Of a DNA stretch of 64,000 bases, positions 44,631-56,956 are shown in pieces; within the stretch, counting starts at the first letter, position 1, and every line of letters begins with the position of its first letter. Position numbers and translations under genes: made by a program. Source of the stretch: Bombyx mori (Eukaryota > Arthropoda > Insecta > Lepidoptera > Bombycidae); contig NC_085121.1 of assembly GCF_030269925.1 (NCBI RefSeq), positions 10,433,501-10,497,500 of the forward strand. Direction: 5' to 3'. The notes under the pieces are model-generated. The model was not told the origin of the DNA and ran no database searches. It saw only the letters and a list, made by a program, of their open reading frames with translations.

Positions 44631-44880
44631 CTAGCGGACCCGGCTGACTTCGTAGTGCCTCAGTCGATAAATAAAAGACCTAAACTATTATATAACATAA
44701 ACTTAAAACAAAGAAAAGGACTGGGGACACATCAAAGGGAAAACAAAATTGTTATTTTTATTTGATTCCGAGCATTTTCATATTTAAACCTTCTCTAGAC
44801 TTTCACAAATAATTCAAGACCAAAATTAGCCAAATCGGTCCAGCCGTTCTGGAGTTTTACTAACGAACAGTTTATATAGA
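44631..44880 (-). mobile_element. Helitron-like element (family H2), second copy
   Basis: Plus strand A/CTAGCGGACCCGGCTGACTT ... GGTCCAGCCGTTCTGGAG ... TTTATATAGA/T. On the minus strand the ends are A/TC and CTAG/T. Confidence 0.65.
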
Positions 44881-45464
44881 TTATCAAGTAATTATCTTTC
44901 ATTATATAACAGAATTGAAACCGCGACCTCGTGTTTCTAGGTGTGTGACGATATTCATGTTACGATATTTATAGGCACCGACTCTAAATGTCCTAGTAGG
45001 ACTAAAATGAAAAAAACATATACACTTTTTCAAATACGTTTTTTTATTACTACGTCATTCAATTCAAGCCTTTATTTTGTAAATTAATGGCTGCGTATCG
45101 AAACAAAACCGCCTGCCGTGATTACCAAAATTTGAGCAAAACTATCACAGCAACGATAAAACCTGACAGGTCATTATCGCCGCCATATTCGCTGCCAAGC
45201 CGTGTAGCGGACAATGTCATACGAAGCAACATTTATTTATTTGAGCGTAAGAACGTTTATCGCTTGTCAAAACTCGCGGTGACGTCAGGAAATTACTAAT
45301 GTAATACCATTTTTGTACATTTTCGTAAATCGACTTTATGCGAAAATGTCGTTACGATTGCGTAAAGGAAACACGTGAAAATTCAATTAACATTCAAGAA
45401 ATACATTTTTTTTAAATATCTCTAAAAACATTGAAGTATCAGTTTCTATTTTATAGTTTTTTTA

Positions 45465-45560
45465 TTTTTATTGCTCAGATGGATGGACGAGCTCACAGCT
45501 CCAGTAACCACTTAACACCAGGTGGGCTGTGAGCTCGTCCACCCATCTAAGCAATAAAAA
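45465..45560. repeat. Palindrome of two Bm1 tails
   Basis: Arm 45465-45499 and arm 45526-45560 (35 bp each, two mismatches) are both the Bm1 3' tail, facing each other around a 26-bp spacer (TCCAGTAACCACTTAACACC...). The rest of the element is absent. Confidence 0.92.
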
Positions 45561-47540
45561 AAATGTATGTCAAAAATACTAAAATCAAAATAATAAACGA
45601 AAGATAAAGAAATATAAGTTGTTTTAATTACGTACACCGTAAGTTTGCGGTAGAAATCGATTTCATATTTTCAAAGAACTCGATAAAGTTTGTCCGTTTC
45701 CAGTTTTGTCACTCAAAATGTTTTATTTGAACAAGGCCTTGTTTCTCTTTGTTCAGGGCTCAGGGCTTGTGATACCAAACATTGCACGTCATTGAACTTG
45801 TTTGTTGTGTCAACAATCAAACAAAGAAATCGAAATTCAGAAGCAGATTTATTCTCGCACCTGTTTTATTCACCCTCAAACGTGAAAGGGCGACATTCGA
45901 TTTTATTATCGGAATAACTATTTTCATTCCGATAATTAAATCTAATGGCGCTTGGTAGGAGACGATATTGGATATAGGACTTTTAAGGAACAACCATAGA
46001 GTATAACAGCAATGTAAATAGATAAACTTAATTTCAAACGAATGCTCTACGGTCATAGCTGACATTGTGATTTGCCTATTCCGTTTGTATTTCAAAAGGT
46101 AGCTGTCAATGTCAAAAAATACCGCGAAACTATTCCTGAAAAAAAATTAAAGTGAACAACTATCTTTAAAATTATTTCATAGAAGGGTAACTATATCATT
46201 GTATTCATAAAAAAAAAAACGCTTCGTTCGGTCTGGGTAACAATTATTTTAAAAGATGTACATAAGAACTAATAGTACGATGCAGACTAGTAATTGCGAA
46301 CATAGGAATAATTCATTGTCAGCGATATATTGAACTCCTATGTCATGCGTTCGGGGGCTATAATTGTCACTTTATCTACGATCGCCGAGCTTGATAACGG
46401 TTAATTTATCGAATTTATGAACTGGTCTTGTTCTACATTTTATGTAATCGTTCCTAGTTTGATATATTAATATTGTTTCAACAGTGTCCAATGCAATAAA
46501 ATTTCGAATAATATCATACCTTAGTGATTTTCAAAATATTAAAAATCCAAATATTTGTTTGTTATCATCCCCGTATTTCATTGGTTGCCCCAACATCGAT
46601 CAATAAACGATTTCGTATAACAAATTGCAATTAATCAAGGCATTTGTGATTCAAGCCGAAACATAAATTTACGTCACAAACAACTGTACAAATCGAATCA
46701 ATGCAAAAGGGAAATCCTGCAGGAAAGGGAAACCACAGAACGCTACCTTAATGGTCCCTTGAATTTAATGTTTAATTTACAATAAGTCGCTTGCTCCTAC
46801 ATAAATAATGAGTGTGACTTCTAATGAATGTTTAATGCTTGCTTCGGTAATAAGGGCAAAATAATAACGAGGTCGTGGGCTAACAAATCTTCTGCTCACG
46901 AACATATTTAAACTAATTACAGTCTCTCTGGAAACAAATGAATGTAGCAGCAGATAAAGTCAGGTACAATAGATTTACGAGTAGCCTTCGTACGACGCAA
47001 CTCATCAATTTCCTCAGGACACACACACTGACTCGGTATCCTGTTAATTAAACTATTCCACCAAATTAAACTAGCTATATATTGAGAGAAATTTGCGGTT
47101 TACCATCCACTTTGAAAGTGCCACACATTTAACGAAACTCGTAGCCTCATGAAAAGTATTGTTTTCGGGAATCCATTATCCGCGACCGGAACATTAACTT
47201 TCGAAGCAGAAACGATTATATCTTTATTAATAAACTATTTCAGAAACGTCTAAGCTAAGCTCTGCTTTCGTAACAAGTTTGAAGTTATTGAAAAACGATA
47301 AGTATACAATAAACTCCGAAGCGGAAAGTACAATTTACGTGCACACGATCCATATTATGGTCCATAAAGAAGATGTACATATAAATCCGCGAAACGATGG
47401 AGTATAAACGATAGATAACTTAAAAAAATAACTAGATCTTTCTTATATAGCTGAAATAAACTTTTATCTGTAAGTTTAATGCTTAAGTGCAGACAGCGTG
47501 CATTCGGCATTAAGTTTTTCCCCCTGTGAAGTTTTTTTAA

Positions 47541-47572
47541 TTTTATTTATTTATTTATGTATTTATTTATTT
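47541..47572. repeat. (TTTA)n-like simple repeat
   Basis: Imperfect TTTA units with one TG interruption. No LINE body was recognised next to it. Confidence 0.8.
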
Positions 47573-48120
47573 TATGTAGTAATTACAGGTAAATCTATAT
47601 ATATATAACTAATTTATCAATATAATAATGGTAATTAGTTTTGTTAATATCGCAACTCTATTGGTCTGCATATAAATAATTAAATCTCGGCTCCAAATTT
47701 GTCCCGGTAACGGTTAGTAACTGCAGACAATTCGCCCCGGCAAATTATTTTCTACGTCTGATATCTCCAGGCTTTATTTTCATCTGTTGATCCGACAAGA
47801 CAGATAGCCCGGATCCAACTGGCTCTAAGTAAACGTTCTACTTGACATCTTTGTTCGTTAATTCTCGTGGATTTAATTTTAGTTAACAAAATGCACCTCT
47901 TAATACTTAGTTCAACTTTAGAAGTTAATTTCGTCGAAAGAAAAACTTCAGATTCAATTAGTTTCACGTGAATTTTTGAGCGGCACTCAATTCATAAACT
48001 TAAACAAGAAAAAGAACTAATCTCGCAAACTCACAAGACTGAAGTAAGCTCTGAATAAAATAATTTCGTTTGGGGAATTAATGCAAAAATATCGTTATAT
48101 TCAGAAAATCAAAATTAACT

Positions 48121-48278
48121 TTTTTTGAATTGCTTAGATGGGTGGACGAGCTGACAGCCCACCTGGTGTTAAGTGGTTACCAGAGCCCATAGACATCTAC
48201 AACGTCAATGCGCCACCCACCTTGAAATATAAGTTCTAAGGTCTCAAATGTAGTAGTAGCTCAAGTATAGTTACAACA
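48121..48278 (-). repeat. Bm1 SINE, 3' part with small insertion
   Basis: Reverse tail GAATTGCTTAGATGGGTGG to AAGTTCTAAGGTCTCAA, then a short extra TGTAGTAGTAGC before AAGTATAGTTACAAC, where it stops. Confidence 0.88.
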
Positions 48279-48984
48279 ATAATATAATTATATGGTAAGT
48301 ATTGTAAAGGGCTTAGAAATGGGACTACTATCAAGTCATATGGACGCATCAATAACAAAAACTGAAGTAATCAGTAGATGCAAGCTGTTATCGAAATCGG
48401 CTCGTCAGTCAATTAATTATACAGAGCATTAAATTACCATTAAGAAAGGGCACTTGCAGACGAATATTAAATAAGAAAGTGTGTTCTTTTTTAGTTGCGC
48501 GGCACGCGACCACAGACAACGGATCGATACGACGTTCTGCTAAGGCATGTAGACAATTAAGATATGTAAAGGTTTTAAAATTATACAGGTTTTATTTTCA
48601 ACAAATTATTCAAGAAAATTTATGTTAATAACTAAGTTTCAACAACAAAAATAAGCGAATCAAACCGTGCGCGCTTGATGGGATACTAGAGAGGACCTTA
48701 GTGAAATGGTGAGAGAGACTTTGGTTTTTCTGTGTTTTGTATCGTATTTCCCACAAAGAGGACAGTAAGAAATTGTTCTAGGTGATCCCGCTATCAACTT
48801 TTCCATCGCAACGCCCATCACTGGAGCAGAATTCATCAATTTTTCCTAGAACCACTCCACCGCAATGTGTTTTCAGTGATCATCATCTTTTACCGTGTAT
48901 TATCTAGCTCCAAAATGATTTTTACTTCATTGTACTATATGAAATGATCCTTTTCATACCAGGCCCGAGGAGAGTTCTCTGCGA

Positions 48985-49090
48985 TAGGCATCGGCTTTGC
49001 TGTGTCCCTGAAATGACTAACGTCCATAACTGCGATCAAACACCATTAGGCGGGCTGTATGCTCGCCTGCCTTCAACGGCATTTAAAAAG
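48985..49090 (+). repeat. LINE family A, short 3' tail
   Basis: CATCGGCTTTGCTGTGTCCC, AACACCATTAGGCGGGCTG, TGCTCGCCTGCCTTCAACG and a short A-rich end. Diverged. Confidence 0.6.
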
Positions 49091-49352
49091 TCACAAATGC
49101 CGTAGTGAGTCCTCATCATTACCGCTACCTCACTGTATGGAACATTTTCTTAATTTGATTGGCAAGCTGTTACGAACGACGGCCTGTTTGCAATCAAACC
49201 TCGAGGAATACTAAGTCTTACACTATTATATCAGGATCGGAATCAATGATAAGTCTAGTAAGATAACCTGAGAGGATTATTAACTATAGAACGATGATAG
49301 ATATATGACAGTAGTGGGTTATGGAGGCTGACGTTGATAACTTTAACCCTCA

Positions 49353-49552
49353 GACACAGCCCACTGAGTTTCTCGCCGGATCTTCTCAGTTGGTCGCGTT
49401 TCCGATCCGGTGGTAGATTCTGCGAAGCACAGCTCTTCTTAGGGTTCGTGTTAGCAATGTCGTCAGGTTTGAACCCCGTTAGCTCACCTACTAGTTAAGG
49501 TAGTAGGCTAGGTAGGATAAAGCCTACTAGGCTTAGGTAGGATAAAAAAAAA
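49353..49552 (+). repeat. LINE family B 3' fragment
   Basis: CCCACTGAGTTTCTCGCCGG, GGTGGTAGATTCTGCGAAGC, GTTAGCTCACCTACTAGTTA, a small local duplication of CTAGGTAGGATAAA, and an A-run. It ends about 85 bases from the exon at 49636-49752, just downstream of that exon's 5' splice site. Confidence 0.8.
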
Positions 49553-49635
49553 TATAACTTTTTATTCTAATTAACAGCTAGTCACAATATTATCATATCA
49601 GCTCCTCTGGCCAAAAGTATGTAGTTAGACCTTAC

Positions 49636-49752
49636 CTATAAGACTGTGCCGGCTGGCGCCGAGGCTGGGCGCGGGCGGCGAGCCGGCCGCTCGCAGCGCG
49701 CCCAGCGCGCCGCCGCCGCCGCCGCCGCCCAGCGCGCCGCCCTCCAGCGCGC
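49636..49752 (-). CDS. Cngl: Cngl upstream exon (cytoplasmic N-terminus), poly-Gly
   Basis: 117-bp, extremely GC-rich exon. Minus-strand acceptor CAATTGTTTTGGTACAG, donor CTTATAG/GTAAGG. In the frame that begins with two bases (38 codons, then one base) it reads ALEGG, a seven-residue Gly run, ALGALRAAGSPPAPSLGASR, then HSLI. The third positions are nearly all G or C. The last base completes the codon begun here with the two first bases of the exon at 16021-16150. Other frames give Arg- or Ala-runs and, in one, a terminal stop. Gly/Ala/Pro-rich leaders are usual in insect ion-channel N-termini. The GGC run is likely variable in length. It is assigned to the channel by order, strand and phase. 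Confidence 0.65.
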   Translation of the reverse strand, partial: ARWRAARWAAAAAAARWARCERPARRPRPASAPAGTVL

Positions 49753-51026
49753 CTGTACCAAAACAATTGAAAAAATACTACAAAAAAAAACAAAAAATAA
49801 TATTCTCCTAAAATCATTTACATACTTCGAATACAGTGCAGCTCTATAATCGATATCGTCGAGTATTTACTACAGCGGTACTTTACTAGAGTACTTGATT
49901 ATGACATCCGTCAAATGGGACTTCGTAATTGGAATAGAGATTAGATATATTTTTTGCTTTGAAACTATAAAGTTCTAGAATTAGCTTCACACTATCCTCC
50001 GAGCAATATAACTGGTTTTAATTCAAACGCTTTAAAGAGATGATTTCTTATTTACTATCGTGCAGTGGTATGGTTCTGCCTCCAACATTGCCGATATTCA
50101 TCACCTACGGTGACCACTTTAGACAAGTGGATGTCTAGTTCTAATGCCATAAATAGAAATTAAAACTAACACATACAGCTTCAATACAATATCATACACT
50201 CATTGCTAATCCGGGATTTAGCTTACAAAAGTCGACTGAGCAGTCACCCGTAATGGCGACATAATCATATATAACGTAGTGTATTCACGAATGCTCACCA
50301 TCGGCAGTCTGATAGCAATGCAATCTGACATGGAAACTGACATATACTGCAAAGAATTTCAGCCGCCCAATTCCATGCTTATGCAAATTATCTCAGAAAT
50401 TTAACAAGCAAAATCAATTTAAAGTTAAAATTAATTGATTAAACTTATTCTTGTCCAATTAATTCTATTCTGTTTTGGTACCTAAGCGAAGCGAATAAAG
50501 ATTTGTTTTGGTTAGGCTTAGCAATTTGGCAACCTCGTACTGAAATTAAGTTCCAGGTGAGCTCGCCTGAATAGCTATCACCATTTTGTCTACTTCAGCA
50601 ATCACTGTTTATTTTAGCAGGTGGGTGGTAAGCATTCATGCTCTTTACAGGACAGGACAACCGTCATACAATACAATTGAGGCATCGACCTCATGTATTA
50701 AAGTATGAGACTGCAACTATGTGGTGCAGTTAGAACCGGTATACTCTTAACACTAGCAGTAACATCAAGTGCAAATAATAGAAATAATGTTTATCTATAA
50801 AAGCTAAGAACGTCGACAAAAATAGTATGAGGAAATTGATGGGTCTTCTCGACTTCCAATAACGCGTAGTCGATAAGAGCTTAGGATATAATGCGGTTAG
50901 AACGACGCGCCAGGGAGTCGTCACCTTGCTTTACACCCCCTAATGGGAACTTCCTTTGATAGTACATATCTATTTTGTATACAATTACAATACATATACA
51001 GATACAATCGGATACTTTATATGTAA

Positions 51027-51327
51027 CTAGCGGACCCGGCGAACTTTGTTCCGCCACACGGTTTGTTTCAAACACATCAACCAGTCAACTTCAAAATTCT
51101 ACTATAATTAACACAATTAACCATAAAATATATTACGTTTAGCTGTCAGTTGCGTTTTGTTATAGTTATCACATTTTATGTCAAGTCCCACGGGAATGTG
51201 ATAAAAAATATCCTATGTCCTTCTCCTGGTTCTAAGCTACCTCCTCACCAATTTTCAGCCAAATCAGTTCAGTCGTTCTTGAGTTATAAATAGTGTAACT
51301 AACACTACTTTCTTTTATATATATAGA
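51027..51327 (-). mobile_element. Helitron-like element (family H4)
   Basis: On the minus strand it begins A/TCTATATATATAAAAGAAAG and ends with GTTCGCCGGGTCCGCTAG/T. It contains CCCACGGGAATGTGATAAAA and CCTTCTCCTGGTTCTAAGC. Ends and A/T insertion site agree with Helitrons; no coding sequence. Confidence 0.72.
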
Positions 51328-51747
51328 TATTCACAGAGCATCATAACGAATATCAGTGTTGAGTCGAAGTCTCAACTATCACGTAAATCTCACGGCTCTA
51401 GTACTTAAAACGTGGGAAAGCTTCACGGTACAAAACGGTTGAATTGTGATGAATGGTCTCACTAATTATTTAGCATTACAATTATCCAATTTTTGATCTT
51501 TTGATTTGATTTACAGGAAGTTTTACTAACTAATAACTCTGACTTCTGACTCAAATCATGTATTCTAAATCATACTATATCATTAATTCAAGTACGTATT
51601 TAATTGTATGACTTAAAATGAAACAACTTTTATTCATAACGTTGTTTATTTTTGCAACTGGCATTCAAATATCCCAAATCCCAAAAATAGAAGATCTTCA
51701 GAAGCACGCGTCCTGGCACTTAAGGTATCGTTAGTTTATGAAAATAA

Positions 51748-51915
51748 ACTCCTCCTCCTCCGTGCGTCGTATTCCTCAGTTCTGAGGGTCGTGACCTTTA
51801 CTGAGCACTTTTGTCAGGACTATGTTCTTCCATTCACTTCTGTCCTCCGCGCAGTGGATAGCGACATTGATGCTGGATTCCGAAGTCGTCTTAATCTGAT
51901 CGGACCAGCGCATGA
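51748..51915 (-). repeat. LINE family D 3' fragment
   Basis: Minus frame MRWSDQIKTTSESS ... CAEDRSEWKNIVLTKVL ... GHDPQN, stop. Same C-terminal pattern as 31790-32075. Confidence 0.72.
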
Positions 51916-52551
51916 AAATAAACTAAAGATAGCTTTTGTGTGTCTTAAAGAATGCGTATGATTTAATGTTTATCTCTCTCACTACATACACGAAGTCAGC
52001 TCCGTAAACAGTTTTAGGGGTTTATGCAAAAATAAAAACAAGGGAAATTCCTTCACCTATCTTCGTGAAAATAGCACATTACATGGTTTGTGGAGAATTA
52101 AGTGTGTACTAAAATTTAACGGAGTACACATAACGACGAACTCACGTTTTTTACTCCGCGAAATGTTTTTTGCGTATCTCGTTACAAAATCAGCACATTT
52201 AACCGCAAACAAAAACATCGCGAGGCCATGTCCAAAAGTCCAGTCCTTTGGTTTTATGAAGCGTGTTAAGTGAATTTATTGCTATAATTTTTTCACATTC
52301 CTAAACGTATTGTTTCAGGCCGTGTTCGAGAAAAATTTTATGAACATTGTTATACATACTTATGAAGGCTATTTGGTAGCATGTGTTTGAAATAATTTCG
52401 TTTTATGAATTCCTTTCACGTTTACCTCGTACCATCGCTCGCGAGTTTTCACGGGGCCTATATATTTTTTATTTAATATTACATATCTATTTAATTTATT
52501 ATTAATTTAATTTTTATTTACCAATGTGTCGTCTACTTAACAAAACATTGG

Positions 52552-52967
52552 GTTTTTACTTTTATTGCTTAGTTGGATGAACGAGCTCACAGCCGACCTG
52601 TTGTTAAGTGGTTACTAGAGCCCATAGACATCTACAACGTAAATGCGTCACCCATCTTGATATATAAGTTCTAATGTCTCAATATAGTTACAAAGGCTGC
52701 CCCACCCTTCAAACTGAAACGCAATAATGTTTCACGGCAGAAATAGCCAGGGTAGTGGTACCTACCCGTGCGGACTCACAAGAGGTACTACCACCAATTA
52801 CGTAAATTATAATTTTGCGAGTTTGATTTTTTTAACAGAAGTCAATCGTGAACATTTGTCAAGTACGTATTTCATGAGAAAAATTGGTACCCGCCTGCGA
52901 GATTCGAACACCGTTGCATCACTACATACGCATGCATCGAACGTCTTATCCTTTAGGCCACGACGAC
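52552..52967 (-). repeat. Bm1 SINE, nearly full length
   Basis: Tail TTTTATTGCTTAGTTGG to head CCTTTAGGCCACGACGAC with B box region GAGATTCGAACACCG. A short deletion removes part of the ACACGATGTTATTCC segment. Confidence 0.92.
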
Positions 52968-53110
52968 TTCAAATAAATCCAGCATACATTTTTTTTATTA
53001 CCGTTCCACAACATATACATTAGTTTGATTTTTTAAATCAGTGTACATAACAACAGATACATTGTCATGTTATACACAATTACTAAATTCGACAAGAGGT
53101 ACTATTGCAG

Positions 53111-53185
53111 CAGACCTTAGAACTCATGTCTCAGGGCAGGTGGTAGCATTTACGTTGTAGATGTCTATAGGCTCCTGCAACCAAT
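53111..53185 (+). repeat. Bm1 SINE fragment
   Basis: CAGACCTTAGAACTCATGTC, GCATTTACGTTGTAGATG, TCTATAGGCTCC; both ends missing. Confidence 0.7.
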
Positions 53186-53931
53186 ATGAACAATTATGAA
53201 CAATACAAAATAGTTCTACAACATAACTTGATTGTAGGATCATATTATTTGATATAATTTATGATATCAAACAAAGACAAAAACCAAGTGAATAAAGTTA
53301 TACATATATGTGAGTTAGCGAGACAATACACTCGATGAAAAAGCAAAATATGATACGTATGTTATGTGATTCCATTTAGCCATTTTCAAATTGTAAATTT
53401 TACCTTTATCTTTTGTTAGTGTAACTCTCAGAATCGTTGATGACTTATTTCAATTTATTGAAATTTTAATAAAATCGAACAAATTGAAAACATTATACTT
53501 TTATTCTAATGTAATTAACACGTAAATCTTAATACCCATCATTCGTATAGATTAAGTGCTAGCCGGCGCAGATCAAAGTAATATTTAATAATTTACGACT
53601 TGAACTGTACAAGAATATTAATTTGTTTAAATGTGCGAACTCGGAGCCGTTTTAGATTATTAAGCAAAAATATTGAGCATTACGAGGAGACAGTTGGTAG
53701 TGAGCCGTCGGAGTTGCCATTTTACTCCGATTATTAACTTTTAAATTTATCGAAGCGCACTACCGAGAAGTTCAGGCTTTCGTACTGTTAGAATCGCGCC
53801 TACTTCTTAATAAAACTCAATTTACACTCTCAGGACAGTTTAAATAGACTGCAATACCAAAAGAAGTTGGTAGTCAAGGCAAAAGGCTACTTACTCTCTG
53901 AAAGAAGATAAAGAAAAAAACATTAGTATAT

Positions 53932-54275
53932 TATCGTGGCCTGATCGATAAGATGTCTATAAATTCGATCCAAACCGAATGCGCTGGGCTTCGAATCCCG
54001 CAGGCATGCACCAAATTTTCTACGAAAAAATTAGATGTACGTGTTCACGAATTATTTCCATTATGAAAAAAATAACATCGTGTAAAAAATTAAAACCCGT
54101 TAATATTTAATTTACGTAATTAATGGTTGTAAGATATCTTATGAGCCCACATGAGTAGATACCATCCTGTCTATTTTTTTCTATGCAGCAGGGATGCATT
54201 CTTATTTGAAAGGTAAGACAGCCGCTGAGATTATAAAATAAAGACAAACCTCATGCCTCAATATGGTAATAATAT
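53932..54275 (+). repeat. Bm1 SINE with tRNA head, diverged
   Basis: ATCGTGGCCTGATCGATAAG, GCTTCGAATCCCGCAGGC, AACATCGTGTAAAAAATT, AGACAGCCGCTGAGATT; the tail is lost. Confidence 0.75.
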
Positions 54276-55734
54276 ATGGTACGAGTCGAAAATATGTTTT
54301 GTAAAGATCTTTCTAAATTTTATTTTAGAAAGTAATACAAAATTTGTGCATCCGTTCCGTAAATACGTATTTCATTTAACTTTAAATATTTTTACTTAAT
54401 TCAAGAATATCAGATGAGGCTCAAAGTGCTTCTAAATGTTTCCAAAGATTGAGGTCTGAGACTCTTGTGAATTTCTTATGAAGAGTTACGGTTGGAGGGC
54501 TTTACGCAAGAATTTCGAAAGGTAAAATAAACAAACCTCCTCCTTTGTTTTAAATAACGTTACCATCATTAAAACATGTAAATTTCTTACTGTGATACGC
54601 TCGGTCAACTTTCACAAATTTTTACAGTATTAATAGTCAACCTATTTTCTGCTGTTTATTTTCTTATAGGAAACCGAAGTAGGAGAGTTCACGTATAATT
54701 CAGGATTGATCGATTACTTCAAAATTCTTTAAAAATGTGATAAAAATGCGAAATTCAATCTTGTTCGAAGTGCTGGATGATTCCGTCCTAAGCAACCGAT
54801 ACTGGACACTAAGAAATACATTTTAACCTAAATAGATGAAATTATAATTTTGGAGTAAATAAAACTGATCCACAATATCAATTTCAAAAGCGCGCCAATA
54901 TTGATGGCCTCACACTATTTTAAAATAACAGATGGAAATTATATTCTATCGTACATTACATACGCGTTCTTTGGGCCTAACGCAATTCACTGGTAAGTTA
55001 TTCTCCTCATGAACGTTATTTAGTTTCCCTTTTATGTTATATCTCTAATTAGTTTTCTAATTGTAATATAGTTTTGTATATACCTAATCAAAATCTTATT
55101 TTAGTCAGTACTAAATAACAAACAGCTATAAATCGAACAAGTACAGAACTAATAAGTTCTCGAGCAATTCATTTAGACGCCTAGAGCCATTAGCGCTTAA
55201 ATAAGCAACAAAAAATAGTTGTTGGTTGATTAGTGAGTGCAAAGTTTTGTCTACTATCGGGCTTGGAAACCAGCCAAAAACGGTTAATAACTTATGCTGT
55301 GCTAAAGGAATTTCAATTGTCTCGAGATACAGGAATATTCACTGATTACACGAGTCAAAACGTATGAACACATAAATACATAATATTATAACGATTGACG
55401 CCATAACGTGTTGTATGACATTTAAATATTTTTTTGTATCACCGTTATATGACCAGGTTTTTAACAGAATTATTTGAGCACCAGCAAATAACTCACCATA
55501 AGTGATAAATATCAGAGCCTTCCGATGTGAGATTTTGACGAAACTAATACTATATATATATAATATATAACTGAAAATAATCCTCTAGCTTCCTATAGCA
55601 TACGGGTACGCGGCCCTGAATATACAAAGACACTACTTTCATCGAAATAAGACTCAACCTTAGTAGCGATTACTTCCCGTTGCCATTTTCTTCCCAACTT
55701 CCTCTCAAATTTTACGAATAGTGAGTATTACGCA

Positions 55735-55865
55735 CTATAAGCCCACCCGGAGTGGTACGTACCACCATCCTACCTCTATGAATTTCAACCGTCAAGCATT
55801 CATATCTGTCTGAAACGTGAGATTCCTCACCTCATATCTGAGAGATACCACTTGAAGTTGTGGTG
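55735..55865 (+). repeat. Bm1 SINE, strongly decayed
   Basis: AGCCCACCCGGAGTGGTACG, CCATCCTACCTCTATG, CCGTCAAGCATTCATATCTG and CATATCTGAGAGATACC follow the Bm1 order. Confidence 0.45.
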
Positions 55866-56274
55866 TTAGCCGCGTGGATCGTTAGCTGCAGTCTGCTGCA
55901 GCACTGTATGAATATATATCTTTGAACCTATGAAAATTTGAATCCAAGTTTTTAAAATAAACTGATGATGGCACTGATGGCACTGGTGGTATTAATTATC
56001 ACAATTTATAATTGTGTTTTTAACTAATTAACATTTCATTCTAAACAGTGACATTATTTACCTGCTGCATGCATAAAATTTACTATGATATTTATATATA
56101 GCTCTAGTAATTGGTATTTATAGTTATTTTTTTGTTTGTTTATTGGTTAATTATTATAATACTTGACGAAATATGTTCATTTTAGTGGCAAATGAGAGAC
56201 GTTTTGTTTTGTTCACAATCGCGATCTTGCGGACCGAATGGTAAACAGTCGACGTCGCCCAAAACTCGTCATTT

Positions 56275-56572
56275 AGGATTCTCCCGATTCACTAACGGTG
56301 CTTTGAGGTACCTCAAGCACTGGTCACGAACTCGTCGCTTGCGACCACGGGCTTGGCGAGAAAATTAACCCATATACACAGCCCACTGAGTTTCTCGCCG
56401 GATCTTCTCAGTGGGTCGCGTTTCCGATCCGGTGGTAGGTTCTGCGAAGCACTGCCCCTTCTAAGGTTAGTGTTAGCAGCGTCGTCAGGTTTAGGCCCCG
56501 TGAGCTCACCTACTTGTTAGGGTTACACTGAAATGGCCTCTCAAGTCTATCAGCTTAGGTAGGAAAAAAAAG
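56275..56572 (+). repeat. LINE family B, longest plus-strand 3' end
   Basis: ACTAACGGTGCTTTGAGGTA, CTCGTCGCTTGCGACC, then the common core CCCACTGAGTTTCTCGCCGG to CCCGTGAGCTCACCTAC and a tail AGCTTAGGTAGGAAAAAAA. The A-rich end fixes the orientation. Confidence 0.8.
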
Positions 56573-56708
56573 TTATGTTTATCATAATAGATGACAGTAA
56601 TACTAGATTCCTAAATCTATACAATTTTCCAAAGTTGTTATTGAATGACATTTTGCAATCACACGTATATGTGATGTTTCAATGCTAGTTAAAATTCAGA
56701 TGTCCGGG

Positions 56709-56956
56709 TTTTTTTTTATTGCTTAGATGGGTGGACGAGCTCACAGCCCACCTGGTGTTAAGTGGTTACTGGAGCCCATAGATATCTACAACGTAAATGC
56801 GCCACCCACCTTGAGATATAAGTTGTAAAGTCTCAGTATAGTTACAACGGCTGCCCCACCCTTCAAACCGAAACGCATTACTGCTTCACGGCAGAAATAG
56901 GCAGAGCGGTGGTACCTACCCGCGCGGACTCACAACAGGTCCTAGCACCAGTAAAA
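56709..56956 (-). repeat. Bm1 SINE, 5'-truncated
   Basis: Well conserved reverse copy from ATTGCTTAGATGGGTGGAC to CTAGCACCAGTAAAAA. Confidence 0.95.

Larger units (their letters stand above)
16151..49635 (-). other. Giant Cngl intron, about 33.5 kb
   Basis: This intron holds the DIRS-like element, the intact LINE, many Bm1 copies and several Helitron-like elements (listed separately). Stretches where I see nothing but AT-rich sequence include 16707-17162, 17621-18449, 18651-19481, 19791-21375, 21736-22746, 27641-28606, 28921-30022, 30584-31284, 32076-32759, 38082-39725, 39930-40929, 41516-42232, 42591-43097, 43535-44174, 44881-45464, 45566-48120 and 48279-48984. A GC-richer open patch at 41690-41830 is not identified. 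Another at 45087-45299 is open on the plus strand but resembles no known protein. Confidence 0.6.

Noticed and set aside
49646..49849. Plus-strand Ala/Arg-rich ORF and minus-strand poly-Arg frame at the 49.7-kb island.
   Set aside because: Out-of-frame readings of the GGC/GCC run. Only the Gly-rich minus frame ends in phase at the splice donor.
50550..50700. Possible very old Bm1 copy in reverse orientation.
   Set aside because: Short matches (AGGTGAGCTCGCCTG, GGTGGGTGGTAAGCATTCATG) without the core.
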